Source: Pusillimonas sp. UBA6240 (GTDB taxonomy: Bacteria; Pseudomonadota; Gammaproteobacteria; Burkholderiales; Burkholderiaceae_B). From it: a DNA stretch of 35,093 nt. Positions 7,669-14,608 of this stretch are shown piece after piece. Where the stretch lies: assembly GCA_002441445.1 (NCBI GenBank), contig DJWC01000087.1, positions 466 through 35,558 on the forward strand. Reading direction: 5' to 3'. Numbering within the stretch: position 1 is the first letter of the stretch; each line of letters starts with the position of its first letter. The position numbers and the translations under genes were made by a program. The notes under the pieces are model-generated. The model was not told the origin of the DNA and searched no databases. It was given only the letters and a program-made list of their open reading frames with translations.

Positions 7669-8837
7669 GCATGCGGCAGGCTGCGCCAGAATATGGCCGC
7701 AGCCACGAAGCCGAAGCCGCCCGTCGCCGCAATGCCCGCGCCCAGAGAAAACAGAGCAGTCATTCCGGACAGGAAGAAGGGGCCGGCGCTGGTTCCCACG
7801 TCGGCGATCAAACGCCATATCCCCAGGAATTCGGTACGTCCCACGGCGGGCGAAGCGTCGGCTCCCAGCGTCATGACGATGCCGGAGCCGATGCCGTTGC
7901 CAAAGCCCATCAGCGTGCAGATCAGCACGAAAGCGGGCAGGCTGTGGGTCAGGGGTATGGCCAGAAACGCCAGGCCCAATATGATGGTGCAGGGCAAAGC
8001 CACCCACAGCCGGCCGTACTGATCCATGATCTTGCCCGCCGGGTAGAAAACCAGCATGTCTATCGCCGACGTCAGGCCGAAAACAATCGCCGTGGTCGCC
8101 GGATTCAGGCCTATGGCATCGCTCCACAAAGGGATGGCGATCTGGCGCGAGGCCCGTATGGCGCCAACCAATAGCACGCCCAGGCCGAGGGTAAGAAAGA
8201 CCTTGCGATGCTCGCCCGCAATGCTCGCCATCCTGGGCTTGGCGGCGGGGCCGGCGCCCGCTGTGGGACGTATCTCCAGCTCCGGTATCGCGAACGACAG
8301 CACCCCCGCGGCGGTCAAGGCGATGATGGCCACCCAGTAAGCGCCGGCCAGGCCGATGAAATGCATGAACGCCGCGGCCGCGAAAGGGCCGATGAACATG
8401 CCTATGCGCTGCGTGCCCCCCAGCGTGGAAAACGCGCGGGCGCGCAACTGCATGGGCACCGCGTCGATGAGATAGCTCTGCCTGGCTAGATAGAACACGG
8501 ACGTCGCCATGCCCATGAGCAGCACGCCGAGCGCCAGGACGGCCGCATGCGGGGCCGCCAGGCATAGAATCAGGGCGATAACGCAGAGCACCGATGCGCC
8601 GATCAAAGAGAGCCGCTCGCCATAGCGCGAGGTGATGAGCGCCGCGGGGATGTTGCTGACCAGGGAACCGAGCCCGATGAGGGACACGATGACGCCGGAC
8701 ATCGCCGGCGATGCGTTCAGGCTTATCGCGCTGAGCGCGATGACGGGCAGGATGGCTCCGTTTCCTATGCCGAACAGCATGGAAGGTCCAAACGCCGGGA
8801 TGATGATTTTTTTCCAACTGAAAGCGGTATCGCTCAT
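7647..8837 (-). CDS. Major facilitator superfamily transporter
   Basis: A 396-residue membrane protein with about twelve hydrophobic helices, as expected for a drug- or metabolite-exporting MFS permease. The loop after helix 2 reads ALITSRYGERLSLIGASVL, a variant of the MFS motif A region, and a second basic turn KIMDQYGRLWVALP falls after helix 8. The start MSDTAFSWKK at 8837 is preferred over an upstream in-frame codon because the extra 15 residues are not membrane-like and AAGG lies just before it. It is divergent from nudC and convergent with the FAH gene. No substrate can be assigned from sequence. Confidence 0.85.
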   Translation of the reverse strand: MSDTAFSWKKIIIPAFGPSMLFGIGNGAILPVIALSAISLNASPAMSGVIVSLIGLGSLVSNIPAALITSRYGERLSLIGASVLCVIALILCLAAPHAAVLALGVLLMGMATSVFYLARQSYLIDAVPMQLRARAFSTLGGTQRIGMFIGPFAAAAFMHFIGLAGAYWVAIIALTAAGVLSFAIPELEIRPTAGAGPAAKPRMASIAGEHRKVFLTLGLGVLLVGAIRASRQIAIPLWSDAIGLNPATTAIVFGLTSAIDMLVFYPAGKIMDQYGRLWVALPCTIILGLAFLAIPLTHSLPAFVLICTLMGFGNGIGSGIVMTLGADASPAVGRTEFLGIWRLIADVGTSAGPFFLSGMTALFSLGAGIAATGGFGFVAAAIFWRSLPHARPARKD

Positions 8838-9010
8838 GCGGGGAGCCTTGCATCGCGGCCATGCGCAACGCAGTGTTGCCAAAGCGCTATTCTACTTCCA
8901 CGCATGCCTTGCCGCTGCCGGGTGGTTGTGGAAGCCCGCCCGCGGCGGCTCGTGTGCCGGAGAGCGGTCGCGGGAGTATGATGCTGCGCATGGACAAGGA
9001 GAGACACAAG

Positions 9011-9787
9011 GTGAATTTTATTTTCCGGGGCGACGAGCTGCTTTTGAGCGAATCCGGCATTGGTTTTCCGGACGACGATGTCTGTGCTTTTTTCGGCCTG
9101 GGCGCCGAAGCGCTGCAACCGCTCTGGCTTACGCCCGATTGCTGCGATCATGCCTGTCACGTGGCGCGCGATGCCGAGGCGCCCGCCGGTTTCGCTTTCC
9201 GCAAACTGCGCGCCGTCCTGGCCGAGCTGGGCGAGCATGGCGTATTGGCCAGCCGCGCATTCCAGGTGTCGGAATGGGTGCGCACCCACCGTTATTGCGG
9301 CGTGTGCGCCACCCCCATGCGCAAGTCGGAAAAAGAGCTCTGTTTCCACTGCCCGGCCTGCGGTTTTTCCGCGTATCCGCGCATCTCGCCAGCCATGATG
9401 GTGCTGATCAAGCGCGGCGATGAAATCCTGCTGGCGCGCCACGCCACCTACGCGACCGCGCGCTACACCGCTTTGGCGGGCTTCGTCGAAGCCGGTGAAA
9501 ACATCGAAGAGGCCATTCATCGCGAAGTGCTGGAAGAGGTGGGTTTGCGGGTCAAGGACTTGCGCTACTTCGGCAGCCAGTCATGGCCGTTTCCGCATTC
9601 GCTGATGATCGCCTACACCGCCGAATACGCCGGCGGCGAGCTGCGCATTCAAGAAGACGAAATCGCCGATGCGCGCTGGTTCGGGCCGGGGGACGCCTTG
9701 CCCGATATTCCCATGGTCGAGTCCATTGCGGGGCGGCTGCTGCGGGCCAACCTGCCCATGGGCGCCGCAATCCGCGCATCGGCTTGA
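9011..9787 (+). CDS. nudC: NAD(H) pyrophosphatase / RNA NAD-decapping Nudix hydrolase
   Basis: A Zn- and Mg-dependent Nudix enzyme that splits NADH to NMNH and AMP and removes NAD caps from RNA. Numbering from the GTG at 9011 (258 residues): the zinc ribbon has Cys96, Cys99, Cys114 and Cys117; the Nudix box runs from about Gly157 to Gly178 and ends REVLEEVG; SQSWPFPHS at 189-197 is the NudC-specific motif. The GTG is preferred because AAGGAG lies 9 bases before it and the product begins MNFIFRGDELL. In-frame ATGs at 8978 and 8990 are alternatives, with a poorer ribosome site. It stands alone on the plus strand, divergent from the MFS gene. Confidence 0.93.
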   Translation: MNFIFRGDELLLSESGIGFPDDDVCAFFGLGAEALQPLWLTPDCCDHACHVARDAEAPAGFAFRKLRAVLAELGEHGVLASRAFQVSEWVRTHRYCGVCATPMRKSEKELCFHCPACGFSAYPRISPAMMVLIKRGDEILLARHATYATARYTALAGFVEAGENIEEAIHREVLEEVGLRVKDLRYFGSQSWPFPHSLMIAYTAEYAGGELRIQEDEIADARWFGPGDALPDIPMVESIAGRLLRANLPMGAAIRASA

Positions 9788-10048
9788 GGCGTACACCGGC
9801 CTTCGGCGTATATCGGCGCTGATTCGTGTATTGGCGCTGATATTGCCCAATGCGCATCGGCTTGGTGCGCATCGGCTTGGTGCGCGTGCCAGCGGGTGTC
9901 GATAGCCCCCGGGGTGAAAGCCAGGCAATGCGTTCAAGCATCGCCGCCATAAGCACGCCATGGCGTCGGCCTTGACCGCCCGGTTCGACACATGAACCCC
10001 GCGCTGTCCCAAGTTTGCCCGCCAGCATATCGCCGTCGAATCTAAATT
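9788..10048. other. Gene-free stretch with short tandem repeats
   Basis: No convincing gene is seen between the nudC stop and the bug control region. The left part holds degenerate short repeats (listed separately at 9807-9885). The rest is mixed-composition sequence without a clear terminator. The AT content rises sharply after about 10040, where the bug promoter region begins. Confidence 0.6.
9807..9885. repeat. Cluster of short tandem repeats downstream of nudC
   Basis: Two 18-base units occur at 9807-9824 and 9825-9842 (CGTATATCGGCGCTGATT and a copy with three changes), followed by two exact 15-base units TGCGCATCGGCTTGG at 9851-9865 and 9866-9880 and a partial third. They lie outside genes and look like slippage-generated microrepeats. 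Confidence 0.7.
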
Positions 10049-10063
10049 ATCGATGCCATCGAT
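10049..10063. promoter_or_regulatory. Candidate LysR-type regulator binding site
   Basis: ATCGATGCCATCGAT is a near-perfect dyad that fits both general LysR-family patterns, T-N11-A and ATC-N9-GAT. Its centre is about 65 bases before the start predicted from the -10 box at 10109-10114, the usual place for a LysR recognition site. The regulator could be the LysR gene at 13160-14032. This is inference from pattern and position. Confidence 0.45.
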
Positions 10064-10084
10064 GGTTTTGATGGTTTTTTATCA

Positions 10085-10114
10085 TTTTCATATTTGTTGC
10101 CGCCTTTGTAGAAT
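10085..10114 (+). promoter_or_regulatory. Candidate sigma-70 promoter of the bug operon
   Basis: TTTTCA (10085-10090) and TAGAAT (10109-10114) are 18 bases apart in an AT-rich island unlike the surrounding DNA, 44 bases before the bug start codon. The match is moderate. Confidence 0.4.
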
Positions 10115-10157
10115 TTCCGCCATACAAGCTTCATTCATTCACACAGGGGACAACACA

Positions 10158-11120
10158 ATGAAAACGTTTTTGAAAACAAGCCTGGCCGTCCTGGCCGCCA
10201 TCGGCTTCCAGGCGCATGCGGCTTATCCGGAAAAGCCCATACGGCTGGTCGTGCCTTTCGGCGCGGGCACCTCCACCGACACGACGGCACGGGTCATAGG
10301 CGATTCGCTCAGCCGGCAGTTGGGCCAGACCATCGTGGTCGAGAACAAGCCGGGCGCGGGCGGGGCGATAGGTTCCGACTTCGTCGCCAAATCGAAGCCG
10401 GACGGCTACACGCTGAGCTTCGGCACGGTGGGCACTTTCGCCATCAACAAGGCATTGTTCAGCAAGCTGGCCTACGATCCCTCCAAGGACTTCACTTACC
10501 TGGGCATGCCGGGCTACACGCCGACCCTGCTGGTCGTCGGCAAAGACGCCCCATACGCAACGCTGAAGGACCTGGTGGACGATGCCCGCAATAACTCCGG
10601 CAAGGTCGCCTTTGCATCGGCGGGCAATGGCACATCGGGCCATCTTGCGGGCGAATTGCTGAAGAAGAAGGCGGGCGTGACCATGCTGCACGTGCCTTAC
10701 AAGGAAGGCGCGCAAGGCCTGACCGACACCATTTCAGGCCAGGTTTCCTTCATGTTCTACCACCCCGTCGCGGTGGTTCCGCATATCAAGTCGGGCGGGC
10801 TGAAGGCTTTGGCCGCCAGCGGCAGCAAACGCTCTTCGCTGGCTCCCGACGTACCGACCATCGCCGAATCGGGCTATCCCGGCTTCGATCTGACCGCCTG
10901 GTACATGCTGGCCGCGCCGGCCGGGCTGCCCGATGAAACCCGCGCCAAGCTTCAAGAGGCCGCGGACAAAGCCATGCACGATCCCGCCGTGCGCGAAGCG
11001 CTCAAGAAGCAGGGGCTGGAGGGCGAACCGCTGCCGGCGGGCCAACTGAATGCCTTCGTCGAGGCTGAAATCGCAAAATGGGCCGAAGTGGTCGAAGCCG
11101 CAAACGCGCGCGTGGACTGA
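10158..11120 (+). CDS. Bug-family (TctC) periplasmic solute-binding protein
   Basis: A 320-residue exported binding protein of the tripartite tricarboxylate transporter receptor type, a family greatly expanded in Bordetella relatives. Residues 1-21 form a signal peptide ending FQAHA, before AYPEKPIRLVVPFGAG. Other landmarks are DTTARVIGDSLSRQLGQ, VVENKPGAGGAIGSDFVAKS, PDGYTL, and GNGTSGHLAGELLK. The ATG at 10158 has AGGGG before it and gives the proper signal sequence; an in-frame ATG at 10053 lies in the promoter region. No TctA/TctB membrane subunits are nearby, which is common for these orphan proteins. The neighbours (lyase, CoA-transferase) suggest a citrate-like carboxylate ligand. Confidence 0.93.
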   Translation: MKTFLKTSLAVLAAIGFQAHAAYPEKPIRLVVPFGAGTSTDTTARVIGDSLSRQLGQTIVVENKPGAGGAIGSDFVAKSKPDGYTLSFGTVGTFAINKALFSKLAYDPSKDFTYLGMPGYTPTLLVVGKDAPYATLKDLVDDARNNSGKVAFASAGNGTSGHLAGELLKKKAGVTMLHVPYKEGAQGLTDTISGQVSFMFYHPVAVVPHIKSGGLKALAASGSKRSSLAPDVPTIAESGYPGFDLTAWYMLAAPAGLPDETRAKLQEAADKAMHDPAVREALKKQGLEGEPLPAGQLNAFVEAEIAKWAEVVEAANARVD

Positions 11121-11210
11121 AGCCGGCCGGCGCCCGAGTCAGGCGGCCGCGGCCGTAGCACCACGGTTTTACGCCGCGGTCTTCAAACGAGTATTCACCA
11201 GGAGTTTCGA

Positions 11211-11993
11211 GTGAGAATAGGCAAGCAGGACAATCCGTATACGGCGATCTCCACGTCGGATGCACACTCCATCACCATCCGTGGCAAGGATTTATGTTCC
11301 GAGCTGATCGGCCACATGGGCTTCACGGATTTCTTTTTCCTTCTTTTGACCGGCAAGCAAGCCACGGAAAATCAACGCTATCTCGTGGACGCGGTGCTGC
11401 TGTCCATTGCCGAGCATGGTCTGGTACCCAGCGTGCAGGCGGCGCGCATGACGCTTGCGGCGGCGCCCGAGGCGCTGCAGGGCGCGGTCGCCGCCGGCTT
11501 GCTGGGCTGCGGCTCGGTCGTTCTGGGCAGCACCGAGGCCTGCGGCCGTTTCCTCAGCGGACTCATCGATGATGCCCGCAAGCGCGGCATTTCCTTCGAC
11601 GCCGCCGCGCAGGAAACCCTGGCCGCCATGGCCGCCGCCAAGAAACAGGTGCCGGGCTTCGGGCACCCGCAGCACTCGGGGGGCGATCCGCGCGCGGCCC
11701 GCTTGCTGGAGCTGGCCGCCGAAAGAGGCGCCGAAGGCGACCATATCCGCATGCTCCGCGCCATCGAAAAAGCCATTCCCGGCGCGCTGGGCCGGTCGTT
11801 GCCCATCAACGTGTCGGGCGCGATCCCGGCCGTGATGCTGGACGCGGGCTTCCCGCTGGCGGCGCTCAAGGGCATCCCCATCCTGGCCCGCACCGCGGGC
11901 TTGATCGCCCATCTGAACGAGGAGGCCTCGCGCCCCATCGGGTTCCTGATGTCGCACCATGCGGCGCAAAGCATTCAATACGATGGGCTGTGA
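11211..11993 (+). CDS. Citryl-CoA lyase-like protein (short citrate synthase family)
   Basis: A 260-residue cytoplasmic protein of the citrate synthase fold but much shorter than true citrate synthases (~430). GFGHPQHSGGDPRA holds the second catalytic histidine region, and LPINVSGAIPAVMLDAG and ILARTAGLIAHLNEE match the family C-terminus. The first histidine motif of synthases (usually PLHGGA-like) is replaced by GLLGCGSVVLGSTEA, as I recall for citryl-CoA lyase-type members. The likely reaction is cleavage of a citryl-CoA-like thioester to acetyl-CoA and an oxo acid. The start is a GTG with CAGGAG about 6 bases before it. It sits between bug and a CoA-transferase, 13 bases from the latter. 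Confidence 0.82.
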   Translation: MRIGKQDNPYTAISTSDAHSITIRGKDLCSELIGHMGFTDFFFLLLTGKQATENQRYLVDAVLLSIAEHGLVPSVQAARMTLAAAPEALQGAVAAGLLGCGSVVLGSTEACGRFLSGLIDDARKRGISFDAAAQETLAAMAAAKKQVPGFGHPQHSGGDPRAARLLELAAERGAEGDHIRMLRAIEKAIPGALGRSLPINVSGAIPAVMLDAGFPLAALKGIPILARTAGLIAHLNEEASRPIGFLMSHHAAQSIQYDGL

Positions 11994-12006
11994 ATCGGGG
12001 AAGGGC

Positions 12007-13152
12007 ATGATCAAAGTACTGGACGGCATCAAGGTCATCGACCAGGGCACTTTCATTACCGGGCCGGCCGCGGGCATGCTGCTGGCCGATCTGGGGGCCG
12101 AAGTCATCAAGGTCGAGCAGCCGGAAACCGGCGACCCTTTCCGGGCCTTCAACGGCGGCTTGTACAGCCCCCATTACCAGACCTACAACCGGAACAAGCG
12201 CAGTATCGCGCTGGATACGCGCAAGGAAGGGGACCTGGCCATCTTTGACGAGTTGATCAGCGGCGCGGACGTCTATATCCAGAACTTCCGGCCGGGTGTC
12301 GCGGGCAAGCTGAATGCCGATGCAAAGCGGCTGCAGGCCATCAACCCCCGCCTGGTCTATTGCTCCATCAGCGGCTTCGGCCCCGACGGCCCCGCCGCGG
12401 GCAGGCCGGCCTACGATACCGTCGCCCAGGCCGCCAGCGGCCTGCTCGGCCTGCTGATCAACCCGGAGAATCCGCGCGTCACCGGGCCGGCGCTGGCCGA
12501 TTCCATCACCGGCATGTACGCCGCCCACGGGATCATGGGCGCTCTGGTCGAGCGCGCCCGAACCGGCAAGGGCCGCAAGGTGGAGGTTTCCATGCTGGAG
12601 GCCATGTGCCATTTCAATCTGGACGCTTTCACGCACTATTATTCCGAAGGCGAGATCATGGGGCCGTACAGCCGGCCCAGCGTATCGCAGTCGTATGTGT
12701 TCGAGTGCGCGGACGGCAAATGGATTGCGCTGCACATGTCTTCGCCGCAAAAGTTCTGGGACGGTCTGGCGCAGGTGGTCGGCATGCCCGATCTGTTCAA
12801 GGACGAGCGCTTCCATGACCGGCCGGCGCGCATACGCAATCAGGAAGCCTTGATAGACGTGCTCGGCGCCGCGTTCGCGCAGCGCGACCGCGCCGCCTGG
12901 TGCGCCGCCCTGACTGAAAAAGACGTGCCCCATTCGCCCATGTACAACGCCGCCGAAGCGCTCCAGGATCCCCAGGCGCTGCACCTGGGCCTGACCGTCA
13001 GCGGACGGCACCCGCAACTGGGCGAATTCAAGACCGTGCGGTCCCCCCTGTCCTTCGATGGTGAGCGGATGACCGATGTCGTGCCGCCGCCCCTGTTGGA
13101 CGAAGATCGCGCATCCATACTCGAGGAATTGGCCGAGCGGGCCGGCGGGTAG
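12007..13152 (+). CDS. Family III CoA-transferase (CaiB/BaiF type)
   Basis: A 381-residue cytoplasmic enzyme that moves CoA between carboxylic acids through an aspartyl-CoA thioester. Diagnostic parts are LDGIKVIDQGTFITGPAAG, LADLGAEVIKVEQPE, NRNKRSIALD, VYIQNFRPGV, SISGFGPDGPAAGRPAYD, and ALADSITGMYAAHG, where Asp165 aligns with the catalytic aspartate of formyl-CoA transferase. The ATG at 12007 follows GGGGAAGGG and gives the standard MIKVLDGIKV start; an upstream in-frame ATG lies inside the lyase gene. With the lyase it forms a probable activate-and-cleave pair. The acceptor acid is inferred, not shown. Confidence 0.9.
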   Translation: MIKVLDGIKVIDQGTFITGPAAGMLLADLGAEVIKVEQPETGDPFRAFNGGLYSPHYQTYNRNKRSIALDTRKEGDLAIFDELISGADVYIQNFRPGVAGKLNADAKRLQAINPRLVYCSISGFGPDGPAAGRPAYDTVAQAASGLLGLLINPENPRVTGPALADSITGMYAAHGIMGALVERARTGKGRKVEVSMLEAMCHFNLDAFTHYYSEGEIMGPYSRPSVSQSYVFECADGKWIALHMSSPQKFWDGLAQVVGMPDLFKDERFHDRPARIRNQEALIDVLGAAFAQRDRAAWCAALTEKDVPHSPMYNAAEALQDPQALHLGLTVSGRHPQLGEFKTVRSPLSFDGERMTDVVPPPLLDEDRASILEELAERAGG

Positions 13153-13159
13153 CCGTTGA

Positions 13160-14032
13160 TCAATAATTTTCTTTCACCATCTTGGCGAACTCCAGCGCGG
13201 TCTGGGGATATTGCCGGTTCTTTTTCCAGAGCAGAGCCGCCATGCGGGTGGGCGCGGGATCCTGCAGGATGATCTTGTGGAGTTCGGCGTCCTCGGGAAT
13301 CGCCCGTTCCGACAGGATGGCCGCCACTGGCTGGCTTTTCACCAGGCTGATCATGGGGAAGGTGGTATTGGTCTCGGCGACGATCACGGGCTTTATTTTG
13401 ACCTGCGCAAAATAGCCGTCCAGCAGCTTGCGCGTGGTGAAGGTGCCGGACAGCAGCACCAGTTGCTGGTTGTGCAGCTCCACCATGCGCAGCCGTTTTC
13501 TGGACGCGAAAGGGTGGTTCTTGTTCGTCACCAGGACCAGCGATTCCGTGAATAGCGGCTCCGACCACAGCGCGTCGGATGTGGCCGGCGTGTAGGCGAT
13601 CCCTATGTCCAGGCTCTCGTCGACGAGCCCGTTTTCGATATCCTGGGCGGATAATTCCAGCAGCTCCAGTTTCACCAGCGGGAACTTCTGCACGAACATG
13701 CTCAAGTACCGGCCCAGCAGCTTGATCGAGAATGTATGCGTGGCGCCTATCGACAGCGAACCGGTCAGCGGCGCGTGCATGGATTTCAGCTCGCGCAAAG
13801 TATTGTCGATATCGCCCAGCGTGCGGCCGGCGGTTTCCAATAGGCACTGCCCCGCATGCGTCAGTGAAATCTTCTTCCCCTTGCGCTCGAAGAGCGGCAG
13901 GCCCACCTCGTCTTCCAATTGCCTGATCTGATGGGACAGCGTCGACTGCGTGATATACAGCCTTTCAGCAGCGCGCGTGAAGCTGAGCTGCTCGGCCAAT
14001 ACCTTGAAATAGCGTAAATGTCTGAGTTCCAT
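13160..14032 (-). CDS. LysR-family transcriptional regulator
   Basis: A 290-residue regulator with the N-terminal winged helix-turn-helix MELRHLRYFKVLAEQLSFTR onward, including AAERLYITQSTLSHQIRQLE and VGLPLFERKGKKISLTHAG, then a hinge and a two-lobe effector domain (LSIGATHTFSIKLLGRYLS, LDIGIAYTPATSDALW, LVLVTNKNHPFASR). It resembles the CynR/CbbR side of the family. Two adjacent ATGs (14035 and 14032) can serve as start; the second gives the canonical MELRHLRYF. It is convergent with the CoA-transferase gene, only 7 bases apart, so it is linked to the bug module by position but not divergently transcribed from it. Confidence 0.92.
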   Translation of the reverse strand: MELRHLRYFKVLAEQLSFTRAAERLYITQSTLSHQIRQLEDEVGLPLFERKGKKISLTHAGQCLLETAGRTLGDIDNTLRELKSMHAPLTGSLSIGATHTFSIKLLGRYLSMFVQKFPLVKLELLELSAQDIENGLVDESLDIGIAYTPATSDALWSEPLFTESLVLVTNKNHPFASRKRLRMVELHNQQLVLLSGTFTTRKLLDGYFAQVKIKPVIVAETNTTFPMISLVKSQPVAAILSERAIPEDAELHKIILQDPAPTRMAALLWKKNRQYPQTALEFAKMVKENY

Positions 14033-14323
14033 CATTGTGTCCGTCGGATAGGAGCGGGATCCGAACGCCATGCGCCGCAAACAGCGCTTGCCGGCGGCAT
14101 ATGCCGCGCGTCCGCATGGCCCCTGGCGCGGGTAGGCAAGTCCATGCAGCCTGACCGCGCGCCAGACCGCATAGTAAAGGCAAATCCTTCGCCGCGGCGG
14201 CGCGATACATTCATTCGGCCGACCAATTTAGCCGTCCGATTTCTTTAGCCAGCTCGGCATCTCCGAATTGGCCCGTGGATCGACTGGCCGCACACTGCAT
14301 CCTCAAAGCAAAGGAGGGGCATC
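14033..14323. other. Divergent intergenic region between the LysR gene and the Tad locus
   Basis: A 291-base region that must hold promoters for the minus-strand LysR gene and the plus-strand pilin gene. It contains an AT-rich island at about 14200-14250 but no convincing -35/-10 pair. AAGGAGG at 14311-14317, 6 bases before the pilin ATG, is a very strong ribosome site and suggests high expression of the pilin. Confidence 0.5.
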
Positions 14324-14608
14324 ATGCGGAATCGGCACAGGGCGGGAAACGGCGAGCACGCGCAGCGCGGGCAGGGGATGACCGAATACATCATTGTGGT
14401 CGCGCTTGTGGCGGTGGCGGCCATCGCCGTCTATCAATTGTTCGGCCAGGTTCTGCGGTCGCAGACCGCGGCCATGGCAAAGGAGCTTGCGGGCGAAGAC
14501 GGTTCCGAGCAATCGCGCATGGCCCAGACGGCGGCCGAAGCCGCGGCCGCCCAGGCCGCCGCCAAGACGCTCAAGTCGTTCACAGGCAATACCGGAGCCG
14601 GGCAATGA
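14324..14608 (+). CDS. Flp-type (type IVb) pilin
   Basis: A 94-residue prepilin. A basic leader ends RG, followed by QGMTEYIIVVALVAVAAIAV: Gly16 is the -1 residue, Glu21 is +5 and Tyr22 is +6, exactly the Flp motif G/XXXXEY cleaved by TadV/CpaA-type peptidases. One hydrophobic helix covers about 21-42. The remainder is Ala/Gln/Glu-rich and helical. It is slightly longer than the usual mature Flp (50-80). As the first gene of the Tad locus with an excellent Shine-Dalgarno it is the likely major or structural pilin, although a minor pilin is possible. Its stop overlaps the next start as ATGA. Confidence 0.85.
   Translation: MRNRHRAGNGEHAQRGQGMTEYIIVVALVAVAAIAVYQLFGQVLRSQTAAMAKELAGEDGSEQSRMAQTAAEAAAAQAAAKTLKSFTGNTGAGQ

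Noticed and set aside
14286..14301. Possible sigma-54 promoter (TGGC...TGC) before the pilin gene
   Set aside because: The distance between the GG and GC elements is one base too short for the strict -24/-12 spacing.
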